From contig NZ_BOVK01000001.1 in assembly GCF_018403685.1 (NCBI RefSeq), forward strand, positions 29,547 to 93,546: a stretch of 64,000 nt of DNA, read 5' to 3'. This stretch comes from Xylanibacillus composti. Its GTDB lineage: Bacteria; Bacillota; Bacilli; Paenibacillales; K13. Shown here piece by piece: positions 9,998 to 18,754 of the stretch. The position numbers were made by a program, and so were the translations under genes. The notes beneath the pieces were generated by a model, which saw only the letters and a program-made list of their open reading frames with translations, did not search any database and was not told where the DNA came from. Positions within the stretch are counted from its first letter, which is position 1. Each line of letters begins with the position of its first letter.

Positions 9998-11821
9998 TTA
10001 GTATACATCCCGCTGATAGCGTGATTGTTGTTGCAATTCATTTAAATATTGAGCAGCTTGCTCCGGGGTCTTGCCGCCTTCCTGCTCGATAATTGTTGCA
10101 AGCGCGGCGTGCACGTCATGGGCCATTTGCTTTTCATCGCCGCAAATGTATACGTACGCGCCGTCTTCCAGCCATTGATACAGCTCGCGGCTGCGCTCCA
10201 GCATCCGATGCTGGACATAGACTTTCTGTTCCGTATCGCGCGAGAAAGCAACATCCATCCGGCTCAGGACGCCGTCCTTCAGCCAGCGCTGCCATTCTAC
10301 CTGGTAGAGGAAATCGGTCGAAAAGTGCTGGTCGCCATAGAACAGCCAGGACTTCCCGCTTGCGCCGATTTCTTCCCGTTCGCCCAGGAACGCACGGAAC
10401 GGCGCTACGCCTGTGCCCGGTCCGATCATGATGATTGGCGCATCCGGATTTTGCGGCAGCTTAAAGTTCGGATTATGCTGCACGAAGACCGGCAAGCTGT
10501 TGCCCGGCTCCACTCGTTCAGCCAAATATGTCGAGCAAACCCCGTAGCGTTGGCGACCCTGCGATTCATAGCGAACGGCGCGCACCGTAACGTGAACCTC
10601 CTCCGGGAATGCCTTCGGACTGCTGGCAATGGAATACAAACGGGCAGGCAGCTTGCGCAAAATGCCCACAAATTCGGAGGCTGGCACGCCTTTCAACGCG
10701 TAATCCTGCACCAAATCCAGCAGGTCTCTTCCCTGGATATACGCACGCAACTCCTGTTCATTGCCGGCTCCCAGCAATTGCTGAAGATCGCGGTTGCCTG
10801 TAAGCTTGACGACCTGCTCAAGCAATGGCTTCGTCAGAACAGTAATTTCTACATGACGCTGCAGCGCATCGCTTAGCGATGTATCGCCATCCTTCACGCG
10901 TACCGTATCGTCGCCGTTCCAGCCCATTGCCTCGATCAGTTCCTTAACAAGACGCGGATGGTTCTGCGGATAAATGCCAAGACTGTCTCCCGGTTCATAC
11001 TGCAGGTTCGAGCCTTCCAGCGAAATCTCAAGGTGTCTGGTTTCCCGAGCGGAGCCGCGTCCATTCAAATTCAGGTTCTCCAACACTTCCGCATGGAACG
11101 GATTCGATCTGGAATAATCGGAAGCCTCCGATTGCGCTACAGCCGAGCTAACAGCTGCTGTCGAAGCCGAACCGGCGCCGCTTCCTGCTTCGCTTAGTGC
11201 GGCTGCTACTTTATCCATCCATTCCGCTGCCGCTTCATCGAAATCTACATCGCAGTCAACACGCGCTGTAAGCTGCTTGCCGCCAAGCTCCTCGAGGCGC
11301 TTGTCAAAGTCTTTCCCTGTCTGACAGAAGAATTCATACGAGGTGTCTCCCAAGGCAAGCACAGAGAACCGCAATTCTTCCAATTTAGGCGCTCTCTTGC
11401 TGTGCAGGAACTCGTAGAAGGCGAGCGCATTGTCTGGCGGATCTCCTTCGCCATGCGTGCTCACCACGATCAGCAGGTTCTGTACCTTCTTCAGGGTGTT
11501 CGGCTTGAAGTCGGACATTGAGGATACGGTAACCTGAAAACCCAGATCCTCCAGCTTCTTGGCTGTCTTTTTCGCCAGACTTTGGGAATTGCCCGTTTGG
11601 GAGCCGAACAGTACGGTCACTTCCTTGGAGACTGGCGCTGCGGTTACCGCTTGCCCTGCCGGTGCCGCCGTTCCTGCCGGTACAGCAGCTGCTCCGCCAG
11701 ACAAAGCGGACATGTAGCCGCTCAGCCATAGCCGCTGCGATTCGCTCAGCGTTGGTATCAGACGATTGAGCAGTTCCACCTGCTCTTGGTTAAACGGACT
11801 GTTCGTTACTTGTAGTTCCAA
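9998..11821 (-). CDS. cysJ: Sulfite reductase [NADPH] flavoprotein, alpha component
   Basis: This 607-residue diflavin reductase passes electrons from NADPH through FAD and FMN to CysI. Domain order is a short N-terminal helix region, a flavodoxin domain (about residues 70-215, FGSQTGNSQ and STHGEGDPPDNA), a linker rich in Ala/Ser, then a ferredoxin-NADP reductase module with RLYSIASS (FAD), GVCSTYLAE and GPGTGVAPFR (NADPH) motifs and a C-terminal VYICGDEKQMAHDV. The start is a TTG at 11821, seven bases after GAGGTG; it gives the N-terminus MELQVTNSPFNQEQ, which matches the Bacillus protein. The GTG further upstream at 11836 is actually part of the ribosome binding site. Confidence 0.95.
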   Translation of the reverse strand: MELQVTNSPFNQEQVELLNRLIPTLSESQRLWLSGYMSALSGGAAAVPAGTAAPAGQAVTAAPVSKEVTVLFGSQTGNSQSLAKKTAKKLEDLGFQVTVSSMSDFKPNTLKKVQNLLIVVSTHGEGDPPDNALAFYEFLHSKRAPKLEELRFSVLALGDTSYEFFCQTGKDFDKRLEELGGKQLTARVDCDVDFDEAAAEWMDKVAAALSEAGSGAGSASTAAVSSAVAQSEASDYSRSNPFHAEVLENLNLNGRGSARETRHLEISLEGSNLQYEPGDSLGIYPQNHPRLVKELIEAMGWNGDDTVRVKDGDTSLSDALQRHVEITVLTKPLLEQVVKLTGNRDLQQLLGAGNEQELRAYIQGRDLLDLVQDYALKGVPASEFVGILRKLPARLYSIASSPKAFPEEVHVTVRAVRYESQGRQRYGVCSTYLAERVEPGNSLPVFVQHNPNFKLPQNPDAPIIMIGPGTGVAPFRAFLGEREEIGASGKSWLFYGDQHFSTDFLYQVEWQRWLKDGVLSRMDVAFSRDTEQKVYVQHRMLERSRELYQWLEDGAYVYICGDEKQMAHDVHAALATIIEQEGGKTPEQAAQYLNELQQQSRYQRDVY

Positions 11822-11892
11822 CAATATCCACCTCACGTAACATGCATGTTATGAAAAAATAAATGCGTCTTCCTTCTTTTAGTACTCTATAG

Positions 11893-11961
11893 AAACTATC
11901 ACAGCAAGCAATGCCGGTCAATTCGATATATCTTATAGGATTTATCAGATTTACTGATAAA
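11893..11961 (-). promoter_or_regulatory. cysJI promoter with upstream dyad
   Basis: The -35 TTGACC (complement of 11916-11921) and -10 TAGTTT (11893-11898) are separated by 17 bp. Twenty bp further upstream lies an 8-bp inverted repeat TTTATCAG-ATTTA-CTGATAAA (11941-11961), the usual place for a LysR-type activator. In Bacillus cysJI is activated by the LysR-type protein CysL; linking the dyad to CysL is inference. Confidence 0.5.
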
Positions 11962-11989
11962 CGAAAAAATCGTTCATTTTCGTTGCCTG

Positions 11990-12748
11990 TTATTCCGGCT
12001 CCAGCTCCAGTATGACCGGACAATGATCGCTCCCCAGAATCTCTGCCTGGATATGAGCGTCCTTCACTCTGGGCAGCAGCTCCTCGGAAACGATGAAATA
12101 GTCAATTCGCCAGCCGATATTCCGTTCCCGGACCTTCGGCATGTAACTCCACCAGGTATAGGCTTCCTTCTGATCGGGATAAAAATGCCTGTACGTATCC
12201 ACAAAACCCCCGTCCAGCAGCGCGGTCATTTCCGCCCGCTCTTCTTCGGTGAACCCGGAGTTTTGCTTGTTGCTTTTCGGATTTTTCAGATCGATCTCCT
12301 GATGCGCGACATTCAAATCGCCGCACAGCACAACAGGCTTCTTCTCTCGAAGTTGGTTCAGATAATGCCGGAACGCCTTTTCCCACTTAAGCCGAAAGGG
12401 CAGACGGGCCAAGTCTCTCTGGGAGTTGGGCGTATACGCATTGACCAAATAGAACGCTTCATATTCCACAGTAATGACTCTGCCTTCGGTATCAAGCTCG
12501 TCCAAGCCATAGGCTACCGATAAAGGCTCCGGCTTGCTGAACACAGCCGTGCCGGAGTAGCCCTTTTTCTCCGCGTAATGCCAATACGAATGGTAGCCCT
12601 CCAATGGCAAATCAATCTGCCCTTCCTGCAGCTTCGTTTCCTGTACGCAGAAAATATCGGCGTCCGCTTCCCGGAAATAATCCAGGAAGCCCTTTTTCAC
12701 GCAGGCCCGCAACCCGTTTACATTCCAAGATATGAGCTTCAATGACAT
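11990..12748 (-). CDS. exoA: Exodeoxyribonuclease III / AP endonuclease
   Basis: A 252-residue DNA repair enzyme of the XthA/ExoA family that cleaves at abasic sites and removes 3' blocking groups. The catalytic blocks of the endonuclease/exonuclease/phosphatase fold are all visible: SWNVNGLRA, QETKLQEGQ, GYSGTAVFSK, CGDLNVAHQEIDL, RIDYF and the final GSDHCPV. The ATG at 12748 gives exactly the length of the Bacillus subtilis enzyme; an upstream in-frame extension to 12961 overlaps mnmH and is discarded. It begins 23 bp after the mnmH stop and is probably co-transcribed with selD-mnmH. Confidence 0.96.
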   Translation of the reverse strand: MSLKLISWNVNGLRACVKKGFLDYFREADADIFCVQETKLQEGQIDLPLEGYHSYWHYAEKKGYSGTAVFSKPEPLSVAYGLDELDTEGRVITVEYEAFYLVNAYTPNSQRDLARLPFRLKWEKAFRHYLNQLREKKPVVLCGDLNVAHQEIDLKNPKSNKQNSGFTEEERAEMTALLDGGFVDTYRHFYPDQKEAYTWWSYMPKVRERNIGWRIDYFIVSEELLPRVKDAHIQAEILGSDHCPVILELEPE

Positions 12749-12771
12749 GTCTCCCTTTTTCTCTCGATCGT

Positions 12772-13818
12772 TTATCCGTTTCCCCTCATGCCAACCTTCT
12801 CCAGCTGTCCGATTAACCGTTCCAGCGCCTGCTCCTTGTTCGGAGCTTGCATGTGAATCGGCGCTTGCATATACTGATCCCCCGCATGCTGATACCGTGG
12901 GTCGTAATAATGAACCAGCAGCAAATGAACGGCCCGTTCGAAATGCTCTGCGTTCAGGCACTCTTCAATTTCTTTCGCAACCGGCGTATGAATGCGCGAC
13001 TTGATGCGGCGGAACGCCTCGCGAATTTCTTCAGTGTGCTTCCATGGCTGGTACTCCTGCAGGATGGATTGAACCCGCTCTTCCACAGGCAATTCAAGCA
13101 CCAGATGGAGGCCGCTTTCTTTCTTCTCCATTAGAAATTCGGGTAGAACGACCTTGCCGATACGCCTGCTTTCACCTTCAAGCAGAATGTATGGCTGTTC
13201 GTTCAGCGCAAGCAGCTCATGCACCAACATGGCGTCAAACTGCTTCTGATTGCGAGCTTGCAAGCCGATTTGGCCGAAGATGGAACCGCGGTGTCCCGCC
13301 ATGCCTTCCAAATCCAACACAGGGAACCCCCGCTTTTTGAGCTCGAGCAAAATGTCCGTCTTGCCGGTGCCTGTGTGCCCGTTCAAGACAATAACCTGCG
13401 GCTTGAGCACGAAGCCTTCCAAAGTCTCTACGACCCATCTGCGGTACTCTCGGATACCGCCTGTCAGCCGCAGCGCTTCAATGCCCATAAGCGAGAGCAT
13501 GGTGGCCGTCGTCTTGCTGCGCATGCCCCCGCGCCAGCAAAATACTGCTTTTTGCCCGTCTACTTGCGAAATGGAGCGAATGAGCTGAGGCAGCTTCGCC
13601 GAAACGATTTCCAGGCCGCGATCCATCGCGGCCTGTCTGCTTTCCTGCTTATATAGGGTGCCGATCTCTGCCCGCTCTTCATCATCGAACAGCGGGAAGT
13701 TCAAACTGCCCGGGATAGTGCCCTCCGCATATTCCGATGGCGAACGCACGTCAATCGGCACAAGCTGCTGCTTCCGCTGCAGCTCCAGCAGCTGTTCCAC
13801 GTTGATCTCTTTCGACAC
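12772..13818 (-). CDS. mnmH: tRNA 2-selenouridine synthase (SelU/MnmH)
   Basis: A 348-residue enzyme that replaces sulfur by selenium at the wobble 2-thiouridine of tRNA, using selenophosphate and a geranyl intermediate in the E. coli enzyme. The N-terminal rhodanese domain carries the active-site cysteine in VFCWRGGMRS (about residue 94). The C-terminal part holds a P-loop NGHTGTGKT followed by LDLEGMAGHRGS, typical of the family. The start is GTG with AAAGGAG ten bases upstream. It lies 16 bp after selD, which supplies its selenium donor. Confidence 0.95.
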   Translation of the reverse strand: MSKEINVEQLLELQRKQQLVPIDVRSPSEYAEGTIPGSLNFPLFDDEERAEIGTLYKQESRQAAMDRGLEIVSAKLPQLIRSISQVDGQKAVFCWRGGMRSKTTATMLSLMGIEALRLTGGIREYRRWVVETLEGFVLKPQVIVLNGHTGTGKTDILLELKKRGFPVLDLEGMAGHRGSIFGQIGLQARNQKQFDAMLVHELLALNEQPYILLEGESRRIGKVVLPEFLMEKKESGLHLVLELPVEERVQSILQEYQPWKHTEEIREAFRRIKSRIHTPVAKEIEECLNAEHFERAVHLLLVHYYDPRYQHAGDQYMQAPIHMQAPNKEQALERLIGQLEKVGMRGNG

Positions 13819-13834
13819 GACCTTATCGCTCCTT

Positions 13835-14890
13835 TTATGCTAGTACGCTGATTTGTCCGGGATGGTTCGATACGACCTCGCCGATGAGACTTGCCTCCAC
13901 ATGATTGGCAAGAAGCTCGCTGAGGAGCTTGTCCGCTTGGCTGGATTCTACAGCAATAAGCAATCCGCCAGAAGTTACTGCATCGCAGAGCATCCATTGA
14001 TCAATTTGATCAAGCGATGCGTCAAAGTGGACCGTTCCTTCCAAATGAGCAAAATTGTTTTTGGTTCCTCCCGGGACGAACCCTTGCTCTGCCAATTCCC
14101 GTACGCGGGGAAGGAACGGTACCTGGTGCCGGATCATGCGAATGCCCGCTCCGCTCGCTTTGGCCATCTCTGAAGCATGTCCGAGCAAGCCGAAGCCAGT
14201 CACATCCGTGCAGGCGTGTACCTCGAACGCGTCCATTACTTCTGCGGCAGTTTTGTTCAATGTCGCCATGACGCGGGTAACGTTCGCAATTTCTTCTTCA
14301 CTCAGCTGATCCTTTTTGATTGAGGTTGTCAGGATGCCAACGCCAATGGGCTTTGTCAGAATCAGCTTGTCTCCGGGCTTCGCGCCAGCGTTCGCCCTGA
14401 CCCGATCCGGATGAACGAGTCCTGTCACGGCCAGCCCGAACTTGGGCTCCTTGTCGTCAATGGAATGACCGCCTACCAGTGTAACGCCGGCCTCTTTCAT
14501 CTTGTCGCCGGCCCCGCGCAAGATGTCCGCCAACACTTGCTTGTCCAGCGTATGGATAGGAAAGGCCACGATGTTTAACGCCGTTAGTGGCTTGCCGCCC
14601 ATTGCATAAATATCGCTGATAGCGTTGGCTGCCGCGATTTGTCCAAAGTCATAGGGCTCGTCTACAATCGGTGTGAAGAAATCAACGGTCTGCACCAAAG
14701 CCAGGTCGTCGCTCAAGCGATACACGCCCGCATCGTCGCTTGTATCCAAGCCGACTAACAGATTCGGATTCGGGACGGTCTCCGGCAGATTGCGCAGCAC
14801 CTGCTGCAAATCGGCAGGTCCGATCTTGCATCCGCAGCCCCCCTTGCTCGAATAGGATGTCAGTTTGATTTTCTCGTTTTGGCTCAACAT
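13835..14890 (-). CDS. selD: Selenophosphate synthetase
   Basis: This 351-residue enzyme makes selenophosphate from selenide and ATP. The catalytic loop GGCGCK near the N-terminus has Cys (TGC) where some orthologs have selenocysteine, so no recoding is needed. Further family marks are DDAGVY, FFTPIVDEPYDFG, TDVTGFGLLGHA and the C-terminal SGGLL. The start ATG at 14890 is placed six bases after AAGGAG; a further ATG at 14896 lies within that site. It is the first gene of the selD-mnmH(-exoA) unit; a TATAAT -10 lies at 14935-14940 on the minus strand. No selA, selB or selC is in the window. Confidence 0.96.
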   Translation of the reverse strand: MLSQNEKIKLTSYSSKGGCGCKIGPADLQQVLRNLPETVPNPNLLVGLDTSDDAGVYRLSDDLALVQTVDFFTPIVDEPYDFGQIAAANAISDIYAMGGKPLTALNIVAFPIHTLDKQVLADILRGAGDKMKEAGVTLVGGHSIDDKEPKFGLAVTGLVHPDRVRANAGAKPGDKLILTKPIGVGILTTSIKKDQLSEEEIANVTRVMATLNKTAAEVMDAFEVHACTDVTGFGLLGHASEMAKASGAGIRMIRHQVPFLPRVRELAEQGFVPGGTKNNFAHLEGTVHFDASLDQIDQWMLCDAVTSGGLLIAVESSQADKLLSELLANHVEASLIGEVVSNHPGQISVLA

Positions 14891-15003
14891 GCCCATCTCC
14901 TTTATATCCCCAGTGTGCTGCAAACGATATTTCTATTATAGAGCAGGACCGTTGAAATAAAAACCGCAGATCATTTGCTCAGATGGATTGCGGCTGCAAA
15001 CGC

Positions 15004-15040
15004 AAAAAGAACCGTTCGCACACAGTTGCTGCGCGAAACG
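15004..15040 (-). terminator. Terminator after the DUF1284 gene
   Basis: The stem CCGTT(T)CGC/GCGAACGG is followed on the minus strand by TTCTTTTTG, 11 bp beyond the stop of the gene ending at 15051. Confidence 0.65.
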
Positions 15041-15050
15041 GCCATTTTCG

Positions 15051-15476
15051 CTAGAGACTGTTTAGGGGCGGCAGCGGCTCGCCTTTTTGAATTCGCGCCA
15101 TTCCTTCTTCGCAAACTCCATAGCTGAGCCACTGGCATGTTGCGCACCATTCCGGAATGTGCCTCGGCTGCACGCGTACCCGAATGCGTTCTACCAGTTC
15201 GTCCCACGTCACGCTATCGCCCGGCTTGACATCCAGATGACGTGCGATTCGTTCGTCATGTTGAAGCACGGTTGTATGATCGCAATGGTATTCTTGATCG
15301 CAGGGAAACTTGGCGCAAAGATCATCCGCTCCTTCGACGATTCGAATTACCGTTTCCGGCGATTGCCGCAGCTTCTCGTAGACCCCGCTCATATTCCGGG
15401 CGAATTCCTCCGAGTACCCCATCCCGCGAAACCCTAGCAAACAAAGCAAATGATGTCCCCGCAGACGCACGCTCAT
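15051..15476 (-). CDS. DUF1284 family protein
   Basis: A 141-residue protein with the family opening RLRGHHLLCLLGFRGMGYS. Nine cysteines are spread over the chain, including CxxC in EWCATCQW and pairs in CAKFPCDQEYHCDH. Such a pattern suggests metal or Fe-S binding, but no activity is known to me. The ATG overlaps the stop of the upstream ECF ATPase/T-component gene (ATGA), so it is the last cistron of the biotin-type ECF operon; AAAGGAG precedes it. Whether it has a role in uptake or merely shares the transcript is open. Confidence 0.8.
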   Translation of the reverse strand: MSVRLRGHHLLCLLGFRGMGYSEEFARNMSGVYEKLRQSPETVIRIVEGADDLCAKFPCDQEYHCDHTTVLQHDERIARHLDVKPGDSVTWDELVERIRVRVQPRHIPEWCATCQWLSYGVCEEGMARIQKGEPLPPLNSL

Positions 15477-17185
15477 CCCCTGTCTCCTTTCTGTACATGT
15501 CTGTATCCCTTGATCTCCATAGCTGTGATTAAATCCTCGACCATCTGGAAGAGCGATAGCAGCAAGGGAATAACGAAAACATGGACATCTTGAAATCTGA
15601 TCTTTCCGGGCTTGACGGGCTTTTTGCCGCGGGCGGCTGTAATGACGGAAAATCGCTGCGTTTCATCCACGATCAGCGGAATAAAGCGAAGAATGAGCGC
15701 AGCGGACAACGAGATCATGTCAACCGGGAGGAAGCGTCTGCCCCAGGACAGCGCCCGATTCAAGCTCCGCTGCATCTCGGCGGTGCTGGTGGATAGCGTA
15801 AAGACGAAGCCTATGAGCGTAATAGCGAAAAATCGCGTCATTCGTCTTATCGTTAGCAGCGCATCCTCCACATTCAACATGGATGTCCAATCGCCCGCAG
15901 TCAATTGCAAGCCCGAAATGGCTCCTGTGATCAAGATAAAATAAATGAGCGGCCGACTTAAGCGGAATCCCTTCAGTGCGTCTTGCTTCTCCAGAAGCAG
16001 AAACGAGCCAAAGGCCAGCAAAAGCGCAATCCCCGTTCCCCACCATCCCTGCAGCAGCAGAATGAGTACCGACAAGCCTGTGTAGGACAGCCACTTCAGT
16101 CCTGCCCGCTGCCGGTAAATCCACCTGCGTTCAGACAGTTCTTCTGCACGGCAGATTTCTTGCGTTCCATGGGAGCCAGCCTGCTTATTTCCCGCATCAG
16201 AGTCATGGTGCCTTGGCGCAGCTGGCAGTTTCGAGACAGGCTCGCCTGCTTGCACGTCCTTCCAGCCCGGATCATCCTGCCGTGATCCTGTGTGACACTC
16301 TGCCTGCTCTTGACCAGCAGCGCTTTCCGGTACGGCCGAATGGCTGTTCACACACGACAGCACAATCCTTTCAGCCAACTCTTCCGGCGAATAGAGCTTG
16401 CTTTCAACAGAAATCCCTGCTTGCTGCAACGCATAAGCCGCCTGCAGCGAAGCGGGGCAGCCAACGCCAGAGCGCTGCAGCAGCTCCGGCTGGTCCAGCA
16501 ATGCGCTTGGCGGCAGGTCGGCAAGAAGTCTGCCCTGAGCGATCACCAGCACGCGATCGGCAATCGGCAGAAACGCTTCCCAATCGTGAGTGGCCATGAT
16601 GATGCTGCGGGTTTGCTTCCACTCAACCAAGCGATCCTTCAACTGCCGAAGCGAAGGACCGTCCAGACCAGCCGAAGGCTCATCCAACAGCAGCCATGGC
16701 GTACGCGCTGAGATCGTCGTTGCAACCGCCAGACGCCGCTTTTGGCCACCGCTCAACGCAAACGGCGATGCCTCCAGCGAGAGATTGGCCAATTGCAGCT
16801 CGCGCAGCGCTTCCGTGCTGCGTTGAAATCTCTCCGTGCGCTTATAGCCATAGGGCTTAAGCGAATAAGAAAATTCGCCGCCAATGCTAGAAGCGAACAA
16901 TTGATGCTCAGGAAACTGGAAGGCGACTGCATGACGCATCATGACAGCTCGGTTCACCTTGCCTGGATTGAACCAAAGCGGCTCGCCGTCATAGAGAATG
17001 CGGCCCGCATCAAGCTCAGCGAGTCCTGCCAGAGCGCGAAGCACCGTTGTTTTGCCTGAGCCGGATGGACCGATGAGCAAGGTAAGTGAATGTTCTTCCA
17101 AGTGAAAGCTGATTCCATCCACAATAGGTTTGCCCGGTGTCTCCTTGCGGCCGCCGACACGCAGCTGTTCAACGATTAACGACAT
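15473..17185 (-). CDS. ECF transporter ATPase fused to EcfT transmembrane component
   Basis: A 570-residue two-part protein of an energy-coupling-factor importer. Residues 1 to about 240 form an ABC ATPase (Walker A GPSGSGKTT at 39-47, Q-loop FQFPEHQLFASS, signature ALSGGQKRRL, Walker B LLLDEPSAGLD). A low-complexity linker of roughly 90 residues follows, rich in Ala, Gln, His and Asp. From about residue 360 there is an EcfT domain with several membrane segments and the two coupling motifs TAARGKK and AMEIKGYR; the second has IKG where ARG is usual. In most Bacillales EcfT is a separate gene. The start ATG overlaps the upstream EcfA gene by 10 bp. Confidence 0.88.
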   Translation of the reverse strand: MSLIVEQLRVGGRKETPGKPIVDGISFHLEEHSLTLLIGPSGSGKTTVLRALAGLAELDAGRILYDGEPLWFNPGKVNRAVMMRHAVAFQFPEHQLFASSIGGEFSYSLKPYGYKRTERFQRSTEALRELQLANLSLEASPFALSGGQKRRLAVATTISARTPWLLLDEPSAGLDGPSLRQLKDRLVEWKQTRSIIMATHDWEAFLPIADRVLVIAQGRLLADLPPSALLDQPELLQRSGVGCPASLQAAYALQQAGISVESKLYSPEELAERIVLSCVNSHSAVPESAAGQEQAECHTGSRQDDPGWKDVQAGEPVSKLPAAPRHHDSDAGNKQAGSHGTQEICRAEELSERRWIYRQRAGLKWLSYTGLSVLILLLQGWWGTGIALLLAFGSFLLLEKQDALKGFRLSRPLIYFILITGAISGLQLTAGDWTSMLNVEDALLTIRRMTRFFAITLIGFVFTLSTSTAEMQRSLNRALSWGRRFLPVDMISLSAALILRFIPLIVDETQRFSVITAARGKKPVKPGKIRFQDVHVFVIPLLLSLFQMVEDLITAMEIKGYRHVQKGDRG

Positions 17186-18006
17186 AGTCCGGCAGCGGCT
17201 TGCGCCAGTTCTTCGGGAAGCAGCGGCTGTGCACCCAAGGTCAAGCCTTTCCTTTCTAATTGTCGGGCTACTTGCACCACATAGGGCAGTTCCATGCCAT
17301 ATTGCTCGCAAGGGCTCGACTGCTCATTGAATGTCCCATAACAAAATTGACTTGTTGAGCCATCAAACGACAAAGTCCCCTGGTCGAGCACCAGTACCCG
17401 GTCTGCGTGGACAAGCTCCTCGGCACGATGCGTAATCCATACAATGGTTTTTCCCATCCGATGCAAACGGCGAATAAGGGTCAGTACATGTTCCCGCGAT
17501 GCGGGATCCAGCATCGAAGTCACTTCGTCCAGGACAAGCACTTCTGCATCCAGCGCCAAACAGCAGACGATATTGAGCAGCTGCTTTTGCCCTCCGGAAA
17601 GCTGACGAACAGGCGTATGGAACGGCAGCTGCAAATCTGCCTCCTCCCATGCAGCTTGGATTTGCTCCATGCGAGATGGGGATTTATCTGCGGTTTGCCC
17701 GCGGCTAAGAGACAGCATCAACTCTTCCTCGACTGTGTCGCCAAGCAGCTGCGTTTCCGGGTTTTGCAGCACGATATGTACGGCGATATTGTCTGCAATG
17801 GATATGCTGCCGCCGCGGATTGAAATTAATCCAGCAATCGCTCGGGCAAGCGTGCTCTTCCCGCTGCCGTTCGAGCCCGCAATGGCAGTCCACGACCCCT
17901 CTGGCAAAGTAAAGCTGATATTTTCGAGTACATTCTTCTCCGTTGTTCCATCCTGCTGAGATACGGTTAATCCTGTTACCGTAATAATAGATTCTTTCTT
18001 TTTCAT
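17176..18006 (-). CDS. ecfA: ECF transporter ATP-binding protein (EcfA)
   Basis: A 276-residue ATPase pairing with the fused ATPase-T protein to drive uptake through an S component, here most likely BioY. Walker A GSNGSGKST, Q-loop LQNPETQLLGDTVEEEL (the ETQL variant typical of EcfA), signature QLSGGQKQ and Walker B VLVLDEVTSMLD are present. The start at ATG 18006 (MKKKESIITVTGL) is preferred over the in-frame ATG at 18060, which would lie inside the BirA operator. The ribosome binding site is weak (GGAAATGGG). First gene of the operon ecfA, ecfA-T, DUF1284. Confidence 0.92.
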   Translation of the reverse strand: MKKKESIITVTGLTVSQQDGTTEKNVLENISFTLPEGSWTAIAGSNGSGKSTLARAIAGLISIRGGSISIADNIAVHIVLQNPETQLLGDTVEEELMLSLSRGQTADKSPSRMEQIQAAWEEADLQLPFHTPVRQLSGGQKQLLNIVCCLALDAEVLVLDEVTSMLDPASREHVLTLIRRLHRMGKTIVWITHRAEELVHADRVLVLDQGTLSFDGSTSQFCYGTFNEQSSPCEQYGMELPYVVQVARQLERKGLTLGAQPLLPEELAQAAAGLCR

Positions 18007-18046
18007 TTTGTCTACCCATTTCCAAATTTTTATGCTAAAATGCCAA

Positions 18047-18080
18047 TTGTCAACCTCCACCCTTTGCTTTCGGTTGACAT
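18047..18080. promoter_or_regulatory. BirA operator between ecfA and bioY
   Basis: TTGTCAACC (18047-18055), a 16-base spacer and GGTTGACAT (18072-18080) match the Firmicute biotin repressor site (TTGTTAACC-N14-16-GGTTAACAA). Each half-site contains a TTGACA -35 hexamer, one for each direction. Binding of BirA with biotinyl-AMP would thus silence both divergent transcripts at once. Confidence 0.85.
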
Positions 18081-18119
18081 TTACAGGACTACTATATCAA
18101 AAAGTAAGGGGAGAAAGCA

Positions 18120-18719
18120 ATGTTCAAGCTTACAGTGCGCGGAGTCGCTTTCAGTGCGCTATTCGCAGCATTGGTCGTTGTCTTCGGTTTTGTCAGCATT
18201 CCACTAGGATTTACACCGGTTCCTATCACTTTGCAAACATTGGCTGTCATGCTGGCAGGCGGACTACTGGGGGCTGCATACGGGTTTTTCAGCATGTTTA
18301 TGGTCGTTGTGTTGACTGCTGTTGGTTTCCCGCTGCTTCATGGAGAAGGGGGCATCAGCGTGCTCCTTGGCCCGACCGGCGGATACGTATGGATGTGGCC
18401 CATTGCTGCGCTGCTCATCGGATGGCTCGCACAACGGCTTCGCACGAATAGCGTAATTTCTGTCATCTCGATTTTTCTGGCCATGGAGGTTTTTGGTTCC
18501 CTTCTGCTGTATGTCACCGGCGTCCCTTGGCTTGGTTATGTTGCCAATTTATCGCTTGCTGAAGCTATGGTTGCCGGCTGCTATCCTTACTTGCTAGGCG
18601 ATGCTATTAAAGCGGTAGCTGCCACGGTCATCACTGTATCCGTCAGACGGCTGTATCCGATTCAACGCTTGACCGGAATCGACTTCTCAACACCAGCCAG
18701 GTCACGTTCCTTGAATTAA
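18120..18719 (+). CDS. bioY: Biotin ECF transporter substrate-binding (S) component BioY
   Basis: A 199-residue integral membrane protein with six hydrophobic segments. It captures biotin and hands it to the ECF module. Family marks are the GFTPVPITLQTLAVMLAGGLLG segment near residues 30-50 and the LLGPTGGYVW motif near residue 85, plus the conserved C-terminal LGDAIKA. A GGGGAGAAAGCA ribosome binding site precedes the ATG. It is divergent from the ECF ATPase genes across a BirA box, which gives strong support for biotin as substrate. Confidence 0.95.
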   Translation: MFKLTVRGVAFSALFAALVVVFGFVSIPLGFTPVPITLQTLAVMLAGGLLGAAYGFFSMFMVVVLTAVGFPLLHGEGGISVLLGPTGGYVWMWPIAALLIGWLAQRLRTNSVISVISIFLAMEVFGSLLLYVTGVPWLGYVANLSLAEAMVAGCYPYLLGDAIKAVAATVITVSVRRLYPIQRLTGIDFSTPARSRSLN

Positions 18720-18754
18720 GGATTGCGAGAGACCTGTTCCACTTCTCAACATGC

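Noticed and set aside
13835..14890. Possible selenocysteine codon in selD
   Set aside because: The catalytic position is TGC (Cys); no in-frame TGA is present.
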